A DNA stretch of 39,308 nt from an uncultured Alphaproteobacteria bacterium (lineage in GTDB: Bacteria > Pseudomonadota > Alphaproteobacteria > HIMB59 > GCA-002718135): assembly GCA_902602885.1 (NCBI GenBank), contig CACKSM010000008.1:1-39308 (forward strand). The letters are read 5' to 3'. The notes below the pieces were generated by a model. That model did not search any database, was not told the origin of the DNA, and saw only the letters and a list, made by a program, of their open reading frames with translations. The translations under genes and the position numbers were made by a program. Position 1 is the stretch's first letter; every line of letters starts with the position of its first letter. This document shows positions 17,014 through 24,847 of this stretch, piece by piece.

Positions 17014-17040
17014 GGCCGTAATTTTTACGGCCTTTTTTTT
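17014..17040 (+). terminator. Intrinsic terminator after the binding protein
   Basis: A 7-bp stem GGCCGTA (17014-17020) pairs with TACGGCC (17026-17032) across a 5-base loop and is followed by eight T residues (17033-17040). AAA upstream can extend the stem against the T tract. It lies 25 bases after the stop, has the form of a rho-independent terminator, and probably ends the importer operon begun upstream. Confidence 0.9.
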
Positions 17041-17080
17041 TACTATTCCATTTTTTACAATTGATTTATAGAAACAACTT

Positions 17081-18232
17081 ATGAAAAATATTGGACTGAT
17101 TGGTTGTGGTAATATTGCAGAGACCTACTTCCGGGCTCAGGAATATTTTAATAATATAAATTTTGTTGCTTGTGCTGATATTAATTTAGATGCTGCTAAA
17201 AAAACAGCTGATCAATATAATATTATTCCTTTATCAGTTGATGAAATACTTAATGACAAGAACGTAGACATCATTCTTAATCTCACAATTCCCCAAGCGC
17301 ACTATGAAATATCTAAAAGAGCTCTTGAGGCAAATAAACATGTTTATTGTGAAAAACCAATGAGTGTTAAGTTTGATCAAGCAAAAGAATTATTAAATTT
17401 AGCAAAAAAAAATAGTCTCTACATTGGGAATGCACCAGATACTTTTTTAGGAGGAGGAGGGCAACTTACACGAAATTTAATTGACAACAATGATATTGGA
17501 CAAGTTCTAACTGGTAATTTTATATTTGCTTTTCCTGGCGTTCAAGATTTTCATCCAAGTCCTGAGTCTTGGTTTCAAGAAGGAGGAGGACCTGTAATAG
17601 ACATGGGTCCATATTTTTTCACCACCCTTGTTAATCTTCTAGGTCCTGTAAAAAATATAAGAGGAAGAGGAGCTAAATTTTCTGATAAAAGAGAATACAA
17701 AGCTGGTCCAAAAAAAGGAGAAACTTTTAATGTTGAAATTCCAACTTCTTATATGTTTAATATTGAGTTTCAAAATAAAGCTATCATTCAAGGTTTCATT
17801 TCATTTGATGTTTTAAATCATAAACGTAATCATATGGAGCTTTATGGAACCAAAGGTTCAATAGTAGTTCCTGATCCAAATATGTTTGGTGGTCCAGTTT
17901 CCATATCTGGTGAGTTTGGATCTGAATGGAAAGATATTAGCGTCGAAGATAAACCCCTTGGAAAAACAAATATTGTTAACCATAGTGGAAGAAGTAATGA
18001 GGCGCCTGAACAAGCAAACTACAGGGGTATTGGACTTGCTGAAATGATTGACGCTATCGAAAATAATAGAATGCATAGGTGTAATGGAGAACTTGCTCTT
18101 CACGTTTTAGATGTAATCGAGTGTGCTATGATTTCTTCAATTTATAAAGTGGAAGTAGAACTTCGTTCCTCATGTGTGAAGCCTGAACCCATGCATGACG
18201 ATTTCGTAAGGCAAATCCTTAAAAAACTATGA
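17081..18232 (+). CDS. Gfo/Idh/MocA-family dehydrogenase
   Basis: A 383-residue oxidoreductase with an N-terminal Rossmann fold (GLIGCGNIAETY, residues 5-16) and the family Glu-Lys-Pro motif at 91-93. The C-terminal domain carries GGGPVIDMGPYFFT with Asp174. In inositol 2-dehydrogenase the motif is usually D-x-G-x-H; here the His position is Phe or Tyr (DMGPYFF), a variant common among uncharacterised members. It likely oxidises or reduces a sugar or cyclitol with NAD(P). It is flanked by two sugar importers and has its own space after the terminator. An IolG role is possible but not supported by the His loss. Confidence 0.85.
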   Translation: MKNIGLIGCGNIAETYFRAQEYFNNINFVACADINLDAAKKTADQYNIIPLSVDEILNDKNVDIILNLTIPQAHYEISKRALEANKHVYCEKPMSVKFDQAKELLNLAKKNSLYIGNAPDTFLGGGGQLTRNLIDNNDIGQVLTGNFIFAFPGVQDFHPSPESWFQEGGGPVIDMGPYFFTTLVNLLGPVKNIRGRGAKFSDKREYKAGPKKGETFNVEIPTSYMFNIEFQNKAIIQGFISFDVLNHKRNHMELYGTKGSIVVPDPNMFGGPVSISGEFGSEWKDISVEDKPLGKTNIVNHSGRSNEAPEQANYRGIGLAEMIDAIENNRMHRCNGELALHVLDVIECAMISSIYKVEVELRSSCVKPEPMHDDFVRQILKKL

Positions 18233-18343
18233 ATTTAATTCAACCACTTATTACTGCGATAATTTTACTATCTTATTCCCAACATTTCTCCTTGTTTTAG
18301 ATACCTATTCTTGCTAGGAAATTATTATTTATAGGAGGAATGC

Positions 18344-19309
18344 ATGAAAAAATTTGCTTCAATTATTCTTGCCTCAGTAGCTCTTTTTGCTACTTCAGCA
18401 AAGGCAGAATATAAATTTAACTTCGTTATGCACAGTGATACGAACAATGCTTTCTGGGCAGCTGTTCACAAAGGTTTTAAAGACGCTTGTGCACAAGTTG
18501 GCGCTGATTGCCAAATGTTAACTCTATCTGGTGATGGAGATCAACAAGAGCAATTACAAAACTTAGAATCATCAATTGCTCAAGGTGTTGACGGTATCGT
18601 AACAACAATTACTAACCCAACTATCTTTGATGCTGCTGTTGATGAAGCTCTAGCTGCTGGTATTCCAGTAATTACCGCTAACACTGACGATCCAGAAGGT
18701 GCAGCAGGTAGTAATAGACTTGCTTATGTTGGACAAGATTTAGAAGCAGCAGGTTATGAACTTGCAGCAACTTTATCAAAACAATTCCCTGATGGTCCAG
18801 TACACGTATTAATTGGTGTCGCTGATATGAACCAATCTTGGGCTTACACAAGAGCTAATGGTATTGCTAGATTCATGGATGATTTCAAAGCTGCTAACCC
18901 AGACAGAGAAATTACATATGAAAAAATTGAATCTGGTATGGACCTTTCAACTGTTGGAAACAGAGTTGCTTCATACGTACAAACTAACCCAAACACTACT
19001 GCTTACTTTGATGTAGGATTTTGGGAAGCAGGTGCTGCACAAGGTATAAGAAACCTTGGTTATGAGCCTGGTCAAATGTTGCTAGCAGGATTTGACTTAG
19101 TTGACGTTGTATTTGAAGAAATGGAAAAAGGTTATGTTCAACTTACAGTTGACCAACAACCATACTATCAAGGATACATGTCTGTACACCAGCTATATTT
19201 AATGAATAAATATGGTTTAAGTGCATTAGATATTAACACTGGTAAAGCTATGATTGGACCGGATGATGTTGCAAAAATCCGTTCATTCAAAGGTATGTCA
19301 GTTAGATAA
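18344..19309 (+). CDS. RbsB-type periplasmic binding protein 2
   Basis: A 321-residue periplasmic binding protein with a clear Sec signal peptide, cleavage expected after Ala-Lys-Ala at about residue 21. The mature part has FVMHSDTNNAFW in the first strand and GFDLVDVVFEEM near the end, typical of the sugar-binding Peripla_BP_4 family. AGGAGG at 18333-18338 is a strong ribosome site. It differs clearly from the binding protein at 16071, so the ligand is probably different. It is first in an importer operon that continues into three oxygenase-type genes. The 111-base gap upstream shows no convincing promoter. Confidence 0.9.
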   Translation: MKKFASIILASVALFATSAKAEYKFNFVMHSDTNNAFWAAVHKGFKDACAQVGADCQMLTLSGDGDQQEQLQNLESSIAQGVDGIVTTITNPTIFDAAVDEALAAGIPVITANTDDPEGAAGSNRLAYVGQDLEAAGYELAATLSKQFPDGPVHVLIGVADMNQSWAYTRANGIARFMDDFKAANPDREITYEKIESGMDLSTVGNRVASYVQTNPNTTAYFDVGFWEAGAAQGIRNLGYEPGQMLLAGFDLVDVVFEEMEKGYVQLTVDQQPYYQGYMSVHQLYLMNKYGLSALDINTGKAMIGPDDVAKIRSFKGMSVR

Positions 19310-19324
19310 TCTAACTTTAATTTT

Positions 19325-19354
19325 AGCCGGATAGTTCCTATCCGGCTTCTTTTT
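19325..19354 (+). terminator. Intra-operon hairpin after binding protein 2
   Basis: A perfect 10-bp stem, AGCCGGATAG (19325-19334) against CTATCCGGCT (19338-19347), closes a TTC loop and is followed by a T-rich run. It lies between the binding-protein gene and its permease (ATG 19363). It would act as a partial terminator or a 3'-end stabiliser, giving more binding-protein mRNA than permease mRNA. Confidence 0.85.
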
Positions 19355-19362
19355 AAAAAAAT

Positions 19363-20394
19363 ATGAACACTAATAATTTAAAATCAATTTTAATGCGTCC
19401 TGAGATAAGCACCTTCATTATGTTTATTGTGATTATGACAGGGTTTTTTATTGCTAATGAGAACTTTTTAAGTGCCCGAAATATTCGAATTGTTATGGGT
19501 ATTACGCCTGAATATATTATTGTAGCTATTGGTATTGCAATACTGATGATATCAGGTGAGTTTGATCTATCTGTAGGGTCAGTATTTGCACTTGTTCCAA
19601 TGACTATGGTTCAGCTTGTTCACCAAGGTATACCTCCATGGGTTGCAATTGCATTAGGTTTATCAATTGGTATTGCAGTTGGTTTTGTTAATGGTTTCAT
19701 AACTTTAAGGTTTGGTATCCCTTCATTTATTGCAACACTAGGAATGCTTTATATTGCTAGAAGTTTAACAACAGTTGCAACAGGTGGCTTTCCACCTCCT
19801 TTCCCACATGAATTACCAAACGAACTATTTGTTTTTCAATTTGAAGTTTTTAGAGCTTCATTATTTTGGATGTTAGGAGTAGCGTTTATCGCTGGAATTA
19901 TGTTGCATAGAAGTAATTTAGGGAACTGGATTTATTCAACTGGTGGTGATACAGCAGCTGCATCATCGATGGGTATTAAGACCAATAATGTTAAAATGTT
20001 TTGTTTCATTCTTTGTGGTTTTTTAGCTGGATTTGCAGGAATGATCCAAACATTTAGAATTGAAGCCCCACTACCCTCGCAAGGTTATTTACTTGAACTA
20101 GAGTCAATAGCTGCTGCAGTTATTGGAGGAGTAAGTTTATTTGGAGGAGTAGGAACTATTTTTGGTGCAGCAATTGGAGCAATCTTAATTCGCTTTCTAG
20201 AAAGTGGAATTATCATGGCAAGAATAGACGCTGAATGGTTTAGAGCAGGATTAGGATCATTGATTATTATTTCTGTAGTTTTCAATACTTGGGTTGTTAG
20301 AAGAGGTGAAAACATGGTTCATAAAAATCAAGCAGAAGAAAATCAAAATAGTTCTCAAAATAATGAAAGTGTAACGGAGAGTAAAGATGAGTAA
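19363..20394 (+). CDS. RbsC-type sugar ABC permease 2
   Basis: A 343-residue inner-membrane permease of the RbsC family, with EFDLSVGSVFALVP in the first half and SIAAAVIGGVSLFGGVGT near the C-terminus. A hydrophilic tail of about 30 residues rich in Asn, Gln and Glu follows the last membrane segment and lies on the cytoplasmic side. There is no obvious Shine-Dalgarno sequence; the start follows the hairpin by 15 bases. It overlaps the ATPase gene by 8 bases. Confidence 0.9.
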   Translation: MNTNNLKSILMRPEISTFIMFIVIMTGFFIANENFLSARNIRIVMGITPEYIIVAIGIAILMISGEFDLSVGSVFALVPMTMVQLVHQGIPPWVAIALGLSIGIAVGFVNGFITLRFGIPSFIATLGMLYIARSLTTVATGGFPPPFPHELPNELFVFQFEVFRASLFWMLGVAFIAGIMLHRSNLGNWIYSTGGDTAAASSMGIKTNNVKMFCFILCGFLAGFAGMIQTFRIEAPLPSQGYLLELESIAAAVIGGVSLFGGVGTIFGAAIGAILIRFLESGIIMARIDAEWFRAGLGSLIIISVVFNTWVVRRGENMVHKNQAEENQNSSQNNESVTESKDE

Positions 20395-21130
20395 TGAAAA
20401 CATAATTGAGTGTAAAGATCTTAACAAATACTACTCTGGTGTTCACGCTCTTAAAAATCTCAGTCTTAAAATTAAAAAAGACTCAGTTGTTGGTCTGATT
20501 GGAGACAATGGAGCTGGTAAATCAACATTGATAAAAATTTTATCAGGAGCTCATTCACCTGACTCTGGACAAATATACTTTGAAGGTAATGAAGTAAAAT
20601 TTAAATCTACTAAAGAAGCTATGAATCTTGGTATTGAAACTATTTACCAATACTCAGCTCTTATTCCTCAAATGTCTATTGCTAGAAATATTTTTATTGG
20701 AAGAGAACAAACCACTTTCTCTCTTGGTTCCATAGGATTAATGAAAACTAAATCTATGGATAAAGCTGCTATGGATGCTTTAAATGATGTTGAACTTCAT
20801 TTGAGATCTCCAGATACACCAGTAAATCAACTATCTGGTGGAGAAAGACAGGGTGTCGTTATTGCAAGAGCTATGTATTTTAAATCAAAAGTTTTAATAC
20901 TTGATGAACCAACTAACCACTTATCTGTTAAAGAAACCAACAAAGTTTTAAGATTTGTTGAGGGTTTGAAAAAACAAGGTGTGACTTCAATTTTTATTAC
21001 ACATAATTTAAGTCACGTATATCCTATAGCTGATCATCTTTGTGTTATGGCAAGAGGTGAGAAAATTGCTGATTTAGCAAAAGAAGATACAAATATTGAT
21101 GAATTGACTGATTTATTGGTAAATGGGTAA
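20387..21130 (+). CDS. Sugar ABC importer ATPase 2 (single domain)
   Basis: A 247-residue ATPase with Walker A GDNGAGKST (39-47), signature LSGGERQGVVIARA, Walker B VLILDEPTNHLS and H-loop ITHNLSHV. Like the ATPase at 14228 it is a single-domain FrcA-type subunit and should work as a homodimer beneath the preceding permease. The unusual Q-loop region reads ETIYQYSALIPQM. The 29-base gap to the next gene contains no terminator, so the oxygenase genes downstream are likely co-transcribed. Confidence 0.9.
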   Translation: MSNENIIECKDLNKYYSGVHALKNLSLKIKKDSVVGLIGDNGAGKSTLIKILSGAHSPDSGQIYFEGNEVKFKSTKEAMNLGIETIYQYSALIPQMSIARNIFIGREQTTFSLGSIGLMKTKSMDKAAMDALNDVELHLRSPDTPVNQLSGGERQGVVIARAMYFKSKVLILDEPTNHLSVKETNKVLRFVEGLKKQGVTSIFITHNLSHVYPIADHLCVMARGEKIADLAKEDTNIDELTDLLVNG

Positions 21131-21159
21131 ATATATTTAATTTCTTTGTGGGGGAATAA

Positions 21160-22095
21160 ATGATTAGTAAAGAACAAATCGAACAATATAATGAAGAAGG
21201 ATACACGATTGTAGAAGATGTATTTGATAAAAATGAATTAAATCCAATTCTGAATGAATTTGATGAAATTGTTAATGACTTCGCAGAAAAGGCTTTTCAA
21301 GCTGGTAAAATTCAAAACAAGCATGACGACAAAGATGTATTCAAAAGATTAGCTGCATTGGAAAAAGATTTTAAAGGCTCTTCAGTATTAATTCATCACA
21401 GAGGTGAGTTAAAGCCTGCACTCGCTAACCTTTGGGGATCAAAAAAACTTTTAGATATGGTTGAAAACTGGGTTGGTAAGGATATTTCTGGCCATCCTGT
21501 TTGGAACATTAGATCAAAAACTCCACAAACTGAAAGAATGACCGTTCCGTGGCATCAAGATTCAGCATATTTAAAAGAAGGGGCAGAAAAAACTACTCAA
21601 CCTGCTGCATGGATACCCTTTCTAGACGTAAACAAAAATAATGGTTGTATGCAAGTTGTTCCTGGTGGACACAGACCTGAGAGAGTATTGAATCACAAGC
21701 TTGAAAAAAAAGATGGATCAGTAAAAGATTCTTGGTATTTGTTTATTGAAGAAAAAGATATTCCAGATGAAAAAGTAGTTACATGTGAAATGAAAGTTGG
21801 TTCTGTTTTATTTCTTCATCAGTTAGTACCTCATCGATCTCTTGAAAATTTATCTGATGATGTAAGATGGAGTGTTGATTTAAGATTTCAAAATCCAAAA
21901 GATGAAGCTGGTTTTCATACTGGTCTTGTTGATCCAATTATTATGAGAAAATCAGAAGACCCTAGTTACACCGCCGATTGGGATTCATGGTTTAAAGGTT
22001 ATGAAGAAGAGCATACTAAATTTAGAGGAACTTCAAAAAAGGATCAATTTGACTCTTCTGTTGATGGATCTTGGCTTGATCGTTGGGATAATTAG
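21160..22095 (+). CDS. PhyH-family Fe(II)/2-oxoglutarate dioxygenase
   Basis: A 311-residue double-stranded beta-helix dioxygenase of the phytanoyl-CoA hydroxylase family. The iron triad is His132, Asp134 (PWHQDSAY) and His225 (VPHRSLEN), with Arg236 placed to bind 2-oxoglutarate. Such enzymes hydroxylate or oxidatively cleave small molecules in the cytoplasm. A run of Gs (21149-21154) gives a modest ribosome site. It sits between an importer and two more oxygenase-type genes, so its substrate is probably the imported compound or a product of it. TauD-like chemistry is possible; the sequence pattern is PhyH. Confidence 0.88.
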   Translation: MISKEQIEQYNEEGYTIVEDVFDKNELNPILNEFDEIVNDFAEKAFQAGKIQNKHDDKDVFKRLAALEKDFKGSSVLIHHRGELKPALANLWGSKKLLDMVENWVGKDISGHPVWNIRSKTPQTERMTVPWHQDSAYLKEGAEKTTQPAAWIPFLDVNKNNGCMQVVPGGHRPERVLNHKLEKKDGSVKDSWYLFIEEKDIPDEKVVTCEMKVGSVLFLHQLVPHRSLENLSDDVRWSVDLRFQNPKDEAGFHTGLVDPIIMRKSEDPSYTADWDSWFKGYEEEHTKFRGTSKKDQFDSSVDGSWLDRWDN

Positions 22096-22109
22096 ACTAA
22101 ATATTTATA

Positions 22110-23087
22110 ATGCACGTTAATTTAGATGACTGGTACAAACCTGAAGTTGATAAAAAGGTACTAAAAAATCTATCAAAGAGAAAAGATCTTCCAGGATTAA
22201 TACATTTCTTTTTTTATTTTTTATCTTTATTTGCATCAGGTTATCTTGCATACCTAACTTTAGGAACTTGGTGGACATATCTATTCTTTTTTATTTATGG
22301 TACAATTTATGCGTTCAGTGTAGCGAACTGGCATGAAACTGTTCATCGAACTGCATTCAAGACTCGTTGGATAAATGAATTTTTTTATCATATCAGTTCT
22401 TTCATGTGTGACTTTGAAGGTTTTAGATGGCGTTGGAGTCATACTTTTCATCACTCAAAAACATTACAAACAGAAGATGATTATGATCACGAAATACAAG
22501 TATCAAGACCGATAGAATTATTTGCATTCTTTTTGAATTTTATACCTCTTACAGATTTATTATACCCACATAAATTAATTAAGTTTGAAGTTCTAAAACA
22601 TGCTTTTGGAAAATTTACTCCAGTTATTGATATAACCGCACCTAAAGAAGAAAAGAAAAAAATTCTTTGGAACTCAAGATTATATGTCTTTATTTGGTTA
22701 TCAGTAATTGCATATTCTTTTTACATAGGTTCTTTTTTACCAATAATTTATATTATTTTACCAACTTATATTGGGAAGCCTATTTGGTTTGCTGTTAATG
22801 TGACTCAACACCTAGCTGCTAAAGTTGACACAAAGGATCACCGCTTAAGCACATACTCTGTGAGAATAAATCCAATATTAAGTTTTTTATATTGGCATAT
22901 GGAATATCATTTAGAACATCATATGTTCCCGATGATACCTTCATATAATCTTAAAAAATTAAGAAAAGAAATAGATGATCAACTACCCAAACCTTTCAAA
23001 AGTTTATTTCAATTTTATAGACTTGTTCTTCCATCAGTTATAGCTTTGGCTACTAATCCTGAAAAATATTATAAAGTTAAAATATAA
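22110..23087 (+). CDS. Membrane fatty-acid-desaturase-family protein
   Basis: A 325-residue integral membrane diiron enzyme. All three histidine boxes are present: HETVH (75-79), HTFHH (111-115) and HLEHH (267-271), with His234 in TQHLA as an additional ligand candidate. Hydrophobic spans lie at about 31-72 and 191-230. The superfamily includes acyl desaturases and also hydroxylases for alkanes, carotenoids and other compounds. Its place between a PhyH and a DUF1479 gene behind a sugar-type importer argues for hydroxylation or desaturation of an uncommon substrate, not general lipid metabolism. It lies 14 bases after the dioxygenase gene. Confidence 0.85.
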   Translation: MHVNLDDWYKPEVDKKVLKNLSKRKDLPGLIHFFFYFLSLFASGYLAYLTLGTWWTYLFFFIYGTIYAFSVANWHETVHRTAFKTRWINEFFYHISSFMCDFEGFRWRWSHTFHHSKTLQTEDDYDHEIQVSRPIELFAFFLNFIPLTDLLYPHKLIKFEVLKHAFGKFTPVIDITAPKEEKKKILWNSRLYVFIWLSVIAYSFYIGSFLPIIYIILPTYIGKPIWFAVNVTQHLAAKVDTKDHRLSTYSVRINPILSFLYWHMEYHLEHHMFPMIPSYNLKKLRKEIDDQLPKPFKSLFQFYRLVLPSVIALATNPEKYYKVKI

Positions 23088-23094
23088 TTGAACT

Positions 23095-24327
23095 GTGATT
23101 GATTTAAAAAATATTGAAGAAATAATTATTAAAGAAAAAAAAATTTTAAGAAATAAATCAAAGAATTTTAGAGAAAATTTTTCAAAAATTGAAAAATATA
23201 TTTTGAGTGAAATTATAAAAATAGAAGACTTAAAAAAAAATAATAAACAAATTATTCCGGAGATTAAATTCCAAGATTTAAATTCAAATACAGAAGAATT
23301 TGAAAGAGAAGTTAAACAAAAAGGTTGTGTCATTATTAGAGATGTTTTTGAAGATAGTATGATCCATAAAATGAACAAAGATTTAGAAAATTATATTGAA
23401 GAAAATAATTATTATGAAGATCAAAAGAAAAAAGCTGACTTGGATAAATATTTCAGTGAATTAAAATCAGGTAAACCGCAGATATTTGGATTGTATTGGT
23501 CAAAAACACAAGTGGAAATAAGACAATCTGCTGAAATGGATGTTGTAAAAAAATGGTTAAATAATCTTTGGATCAATAAAAATAAAGATGAAGTAATTTT
23601 TGATCCTAATCAAGAACTTGTTTATGCTGATCGTATTCGAAGAAGAGAACCCGGAGACTCAACTTTAGGATTGTCACCTCACTGCGATGCTGGCTCAGTT
23701 GAAAGATGGATAGATAAAGGGTATCAATCAGTTTACGAAAAAGTTTTTGCTGACAAATTTCTAGACTATGATCCTTTTAATGCTTCTTTTAGAAATAAAA
23801 CTCAAGAAATAGAATCTCCTGCTGTTAGTCATGTCTTTAGAACTTTTCAAGGTTGGGTTGCTTTAACTCAACAAGGTCCTGGAGATGGTACACTTCAATT
23901 AATCCCAATAGCAAAGTCCATGGCTTTTATTTTAACGAGAGCCTTAATGGAGGATGTAAATGAAAATGAATTATGTGGTTCTAAACCAGCAAGGGCGTTG
24001 TCTGTTAATTCGACATATCACTCTCTTTTATTAAGGGGATTAGTTTCAATTCCAAAAATGAATGCAGGAGATACAGTGTGGTGGCATCCAGATGTAGTTC
24101 ATGCAGTGGAAGATCATCATTCTGGAACAGGTTATTCAAATGTGGTTTATGTTGGATCCACACCTTACTGTGAAAAAAATTTAGCTTATGCTCAAAAGCA
24201 ATCCAAAAAATTTATCGAGGGAAAAAGCCCACCCGATTTTGCAGCTGAGGATTATGAAGTTACTTATAAAAACAGAGCTACAATTGACGACTTAACTCCT
24301 TTAGGAAAAAAACAACTAGCTTTATAA
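23095..24327 (+). CDS. DUF1479/YbiU-type non-heme iron oxygenase-like protein
   Basis: A 410-residue protein resembling the DUF1479 family (E. coli YbiU), whose function is not established. A likely iron site is His196-x-Asp198 (SPHCDAGSVERW), with a distal His336 in WWHPDVVHAVED, giving the 2-His-1-carboxylate layout of Fe(II)/2-oxoglutarate enzymes. The first 50 residues are Lys/Ile/Glu-rich and helical. The start is GTG at 23095, giving MIDLKNIEE; there is no good Shine-Dalgarno site. It lies 7 bases after the desaturase-type gene and is convergent, with a 1-base gap, to the glyoxalase gene. Confidence 0.8.
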   Translation: MIDLKNIEEIIIKEKKILRNKSKNFRENFSKIEKYILSEIIKIEDLKKNNKQIIPEIKFQDLNSNTEEFEREVKQKGCVIIRDVFEDSMIHKMNKDLENYIEENNYYEDQKKKADLDKYFSELKSGKPQIFGLYWSKTQVEIRQSAEMDVVKKWLNNLWINKNKDEVIFDPNQELVYADRIRRREPGDSTLGLSPHCDAGSVERWIDKGYQSVYEKVFADKFLDYDPFNASFRNKTQEIESPAVSHVFRTFQGWVALTQQGPGDGTLQLIPIAKSMAFILTRALMEDVNENELCGSKPARALSVNSTYHSLLLRGLVSIPKMNAGDTVWWHPDVVHAVEDHHSGTGYSNVVYVGSTPYCEKNLAYAQKQSKKFIEGKSPPDFAAEDYEVTYKNRATIDDLTPLGKKQLAL

Positions 24328-24328
24328 A

Positions 24329-24754
24329 TTACCAACTTCCAGAATTTTCCATAGACTTCCATGGTTCCTGTTCTGGTAAAGATTCCCCTTCTTGTAATAT
24401 CTCAATGGAAATTCCATCGGGAGAGCGGACAAAAGCCATATGTCCATCACGAGGTGGTCTATTAATTGTGACGCCGTTGTTCATTAATTTTTCACACACT
24501 TCATAAATATTGTTAACACTGTAAGCTAGATGACCAAAGTTTCTTCCCCCAGTATATTTTTCTGGATCCCAATTGTATGTTAATTCAAGAAGACCCGTTC
24601 TTTCATCACTATTTTCAGCTGCTAAAAATATTAAGGTGAAACGACCTTTTTCATTGTCAACACGTCGCACTTCTTTTAATCCAAGTTTGTTACAGTAAAA
24701 ATCTAGAGAAGCATCAATGTTCTCAACCCTCACCATTGTGTGTAAATATTTCAT
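24329..24754 (-). CDS. gloA: Glyoxalase I (lactoylglutathione lyase)
   Basis: A 141-residue VOC-family protein with the four metal ligands of bacterial glyoxalase I: His5, Glu57 (LLELTYNW), His75 (FGHLAYSV) and Glu118 (SIEIL). Asn and Arg residues of the glutathione-binding start (LHTMVRV) are also typical. It converts the hemithioacetal of methylglyoxal and glutathione to lactoylglutathione. Methylglyoxal can build up during sugar catabolism, so the locus is suitable. It is divergent from the Tat-exported binding protein and convergent with the DUF1479 gene. Confidence 0.87.
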   Translation of the reverse strand: MKYLHTMVRVENIDASLDFYCNKLGLKEVRRVDNEKGRFTLIFLAAENSDERTGLLELTYNWDPEKYTGGRNFGHLAYSVNNIYEVCEKLMNNGVTINRPPRDGHMAFVRSPDGISIEILQEGESLPEQEPWKSMENSGSW

Positions 24755-24796
24755 ATAAACTAATAAATATTAACACAATTTTAAATTTATTTTCAA

Positions 24797-24843
24797 TTGT
24801 TATTTTGCTTATTTCACGTAAGATAAAAAGCAAATAGGGAGGA
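24797..24843 (+). promoter_or_regulatory. Possible promoter and SD for binding protein 3
   Basis: In the divergent gap, TTGTTA (24797-24802) and TAAGAT (24819-24824) are 16 bases apart, each matching 4 of 6 consensus bases. GGGAGGA at 24837-24843 is a strong ribosome site just before the ATG at 24848. The Shine-Dalgarno is convincing; the promoter is only plausible in such AT-rich DNA. Confidence 0.35.
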
Positions 24844-24847
24844 ATTA

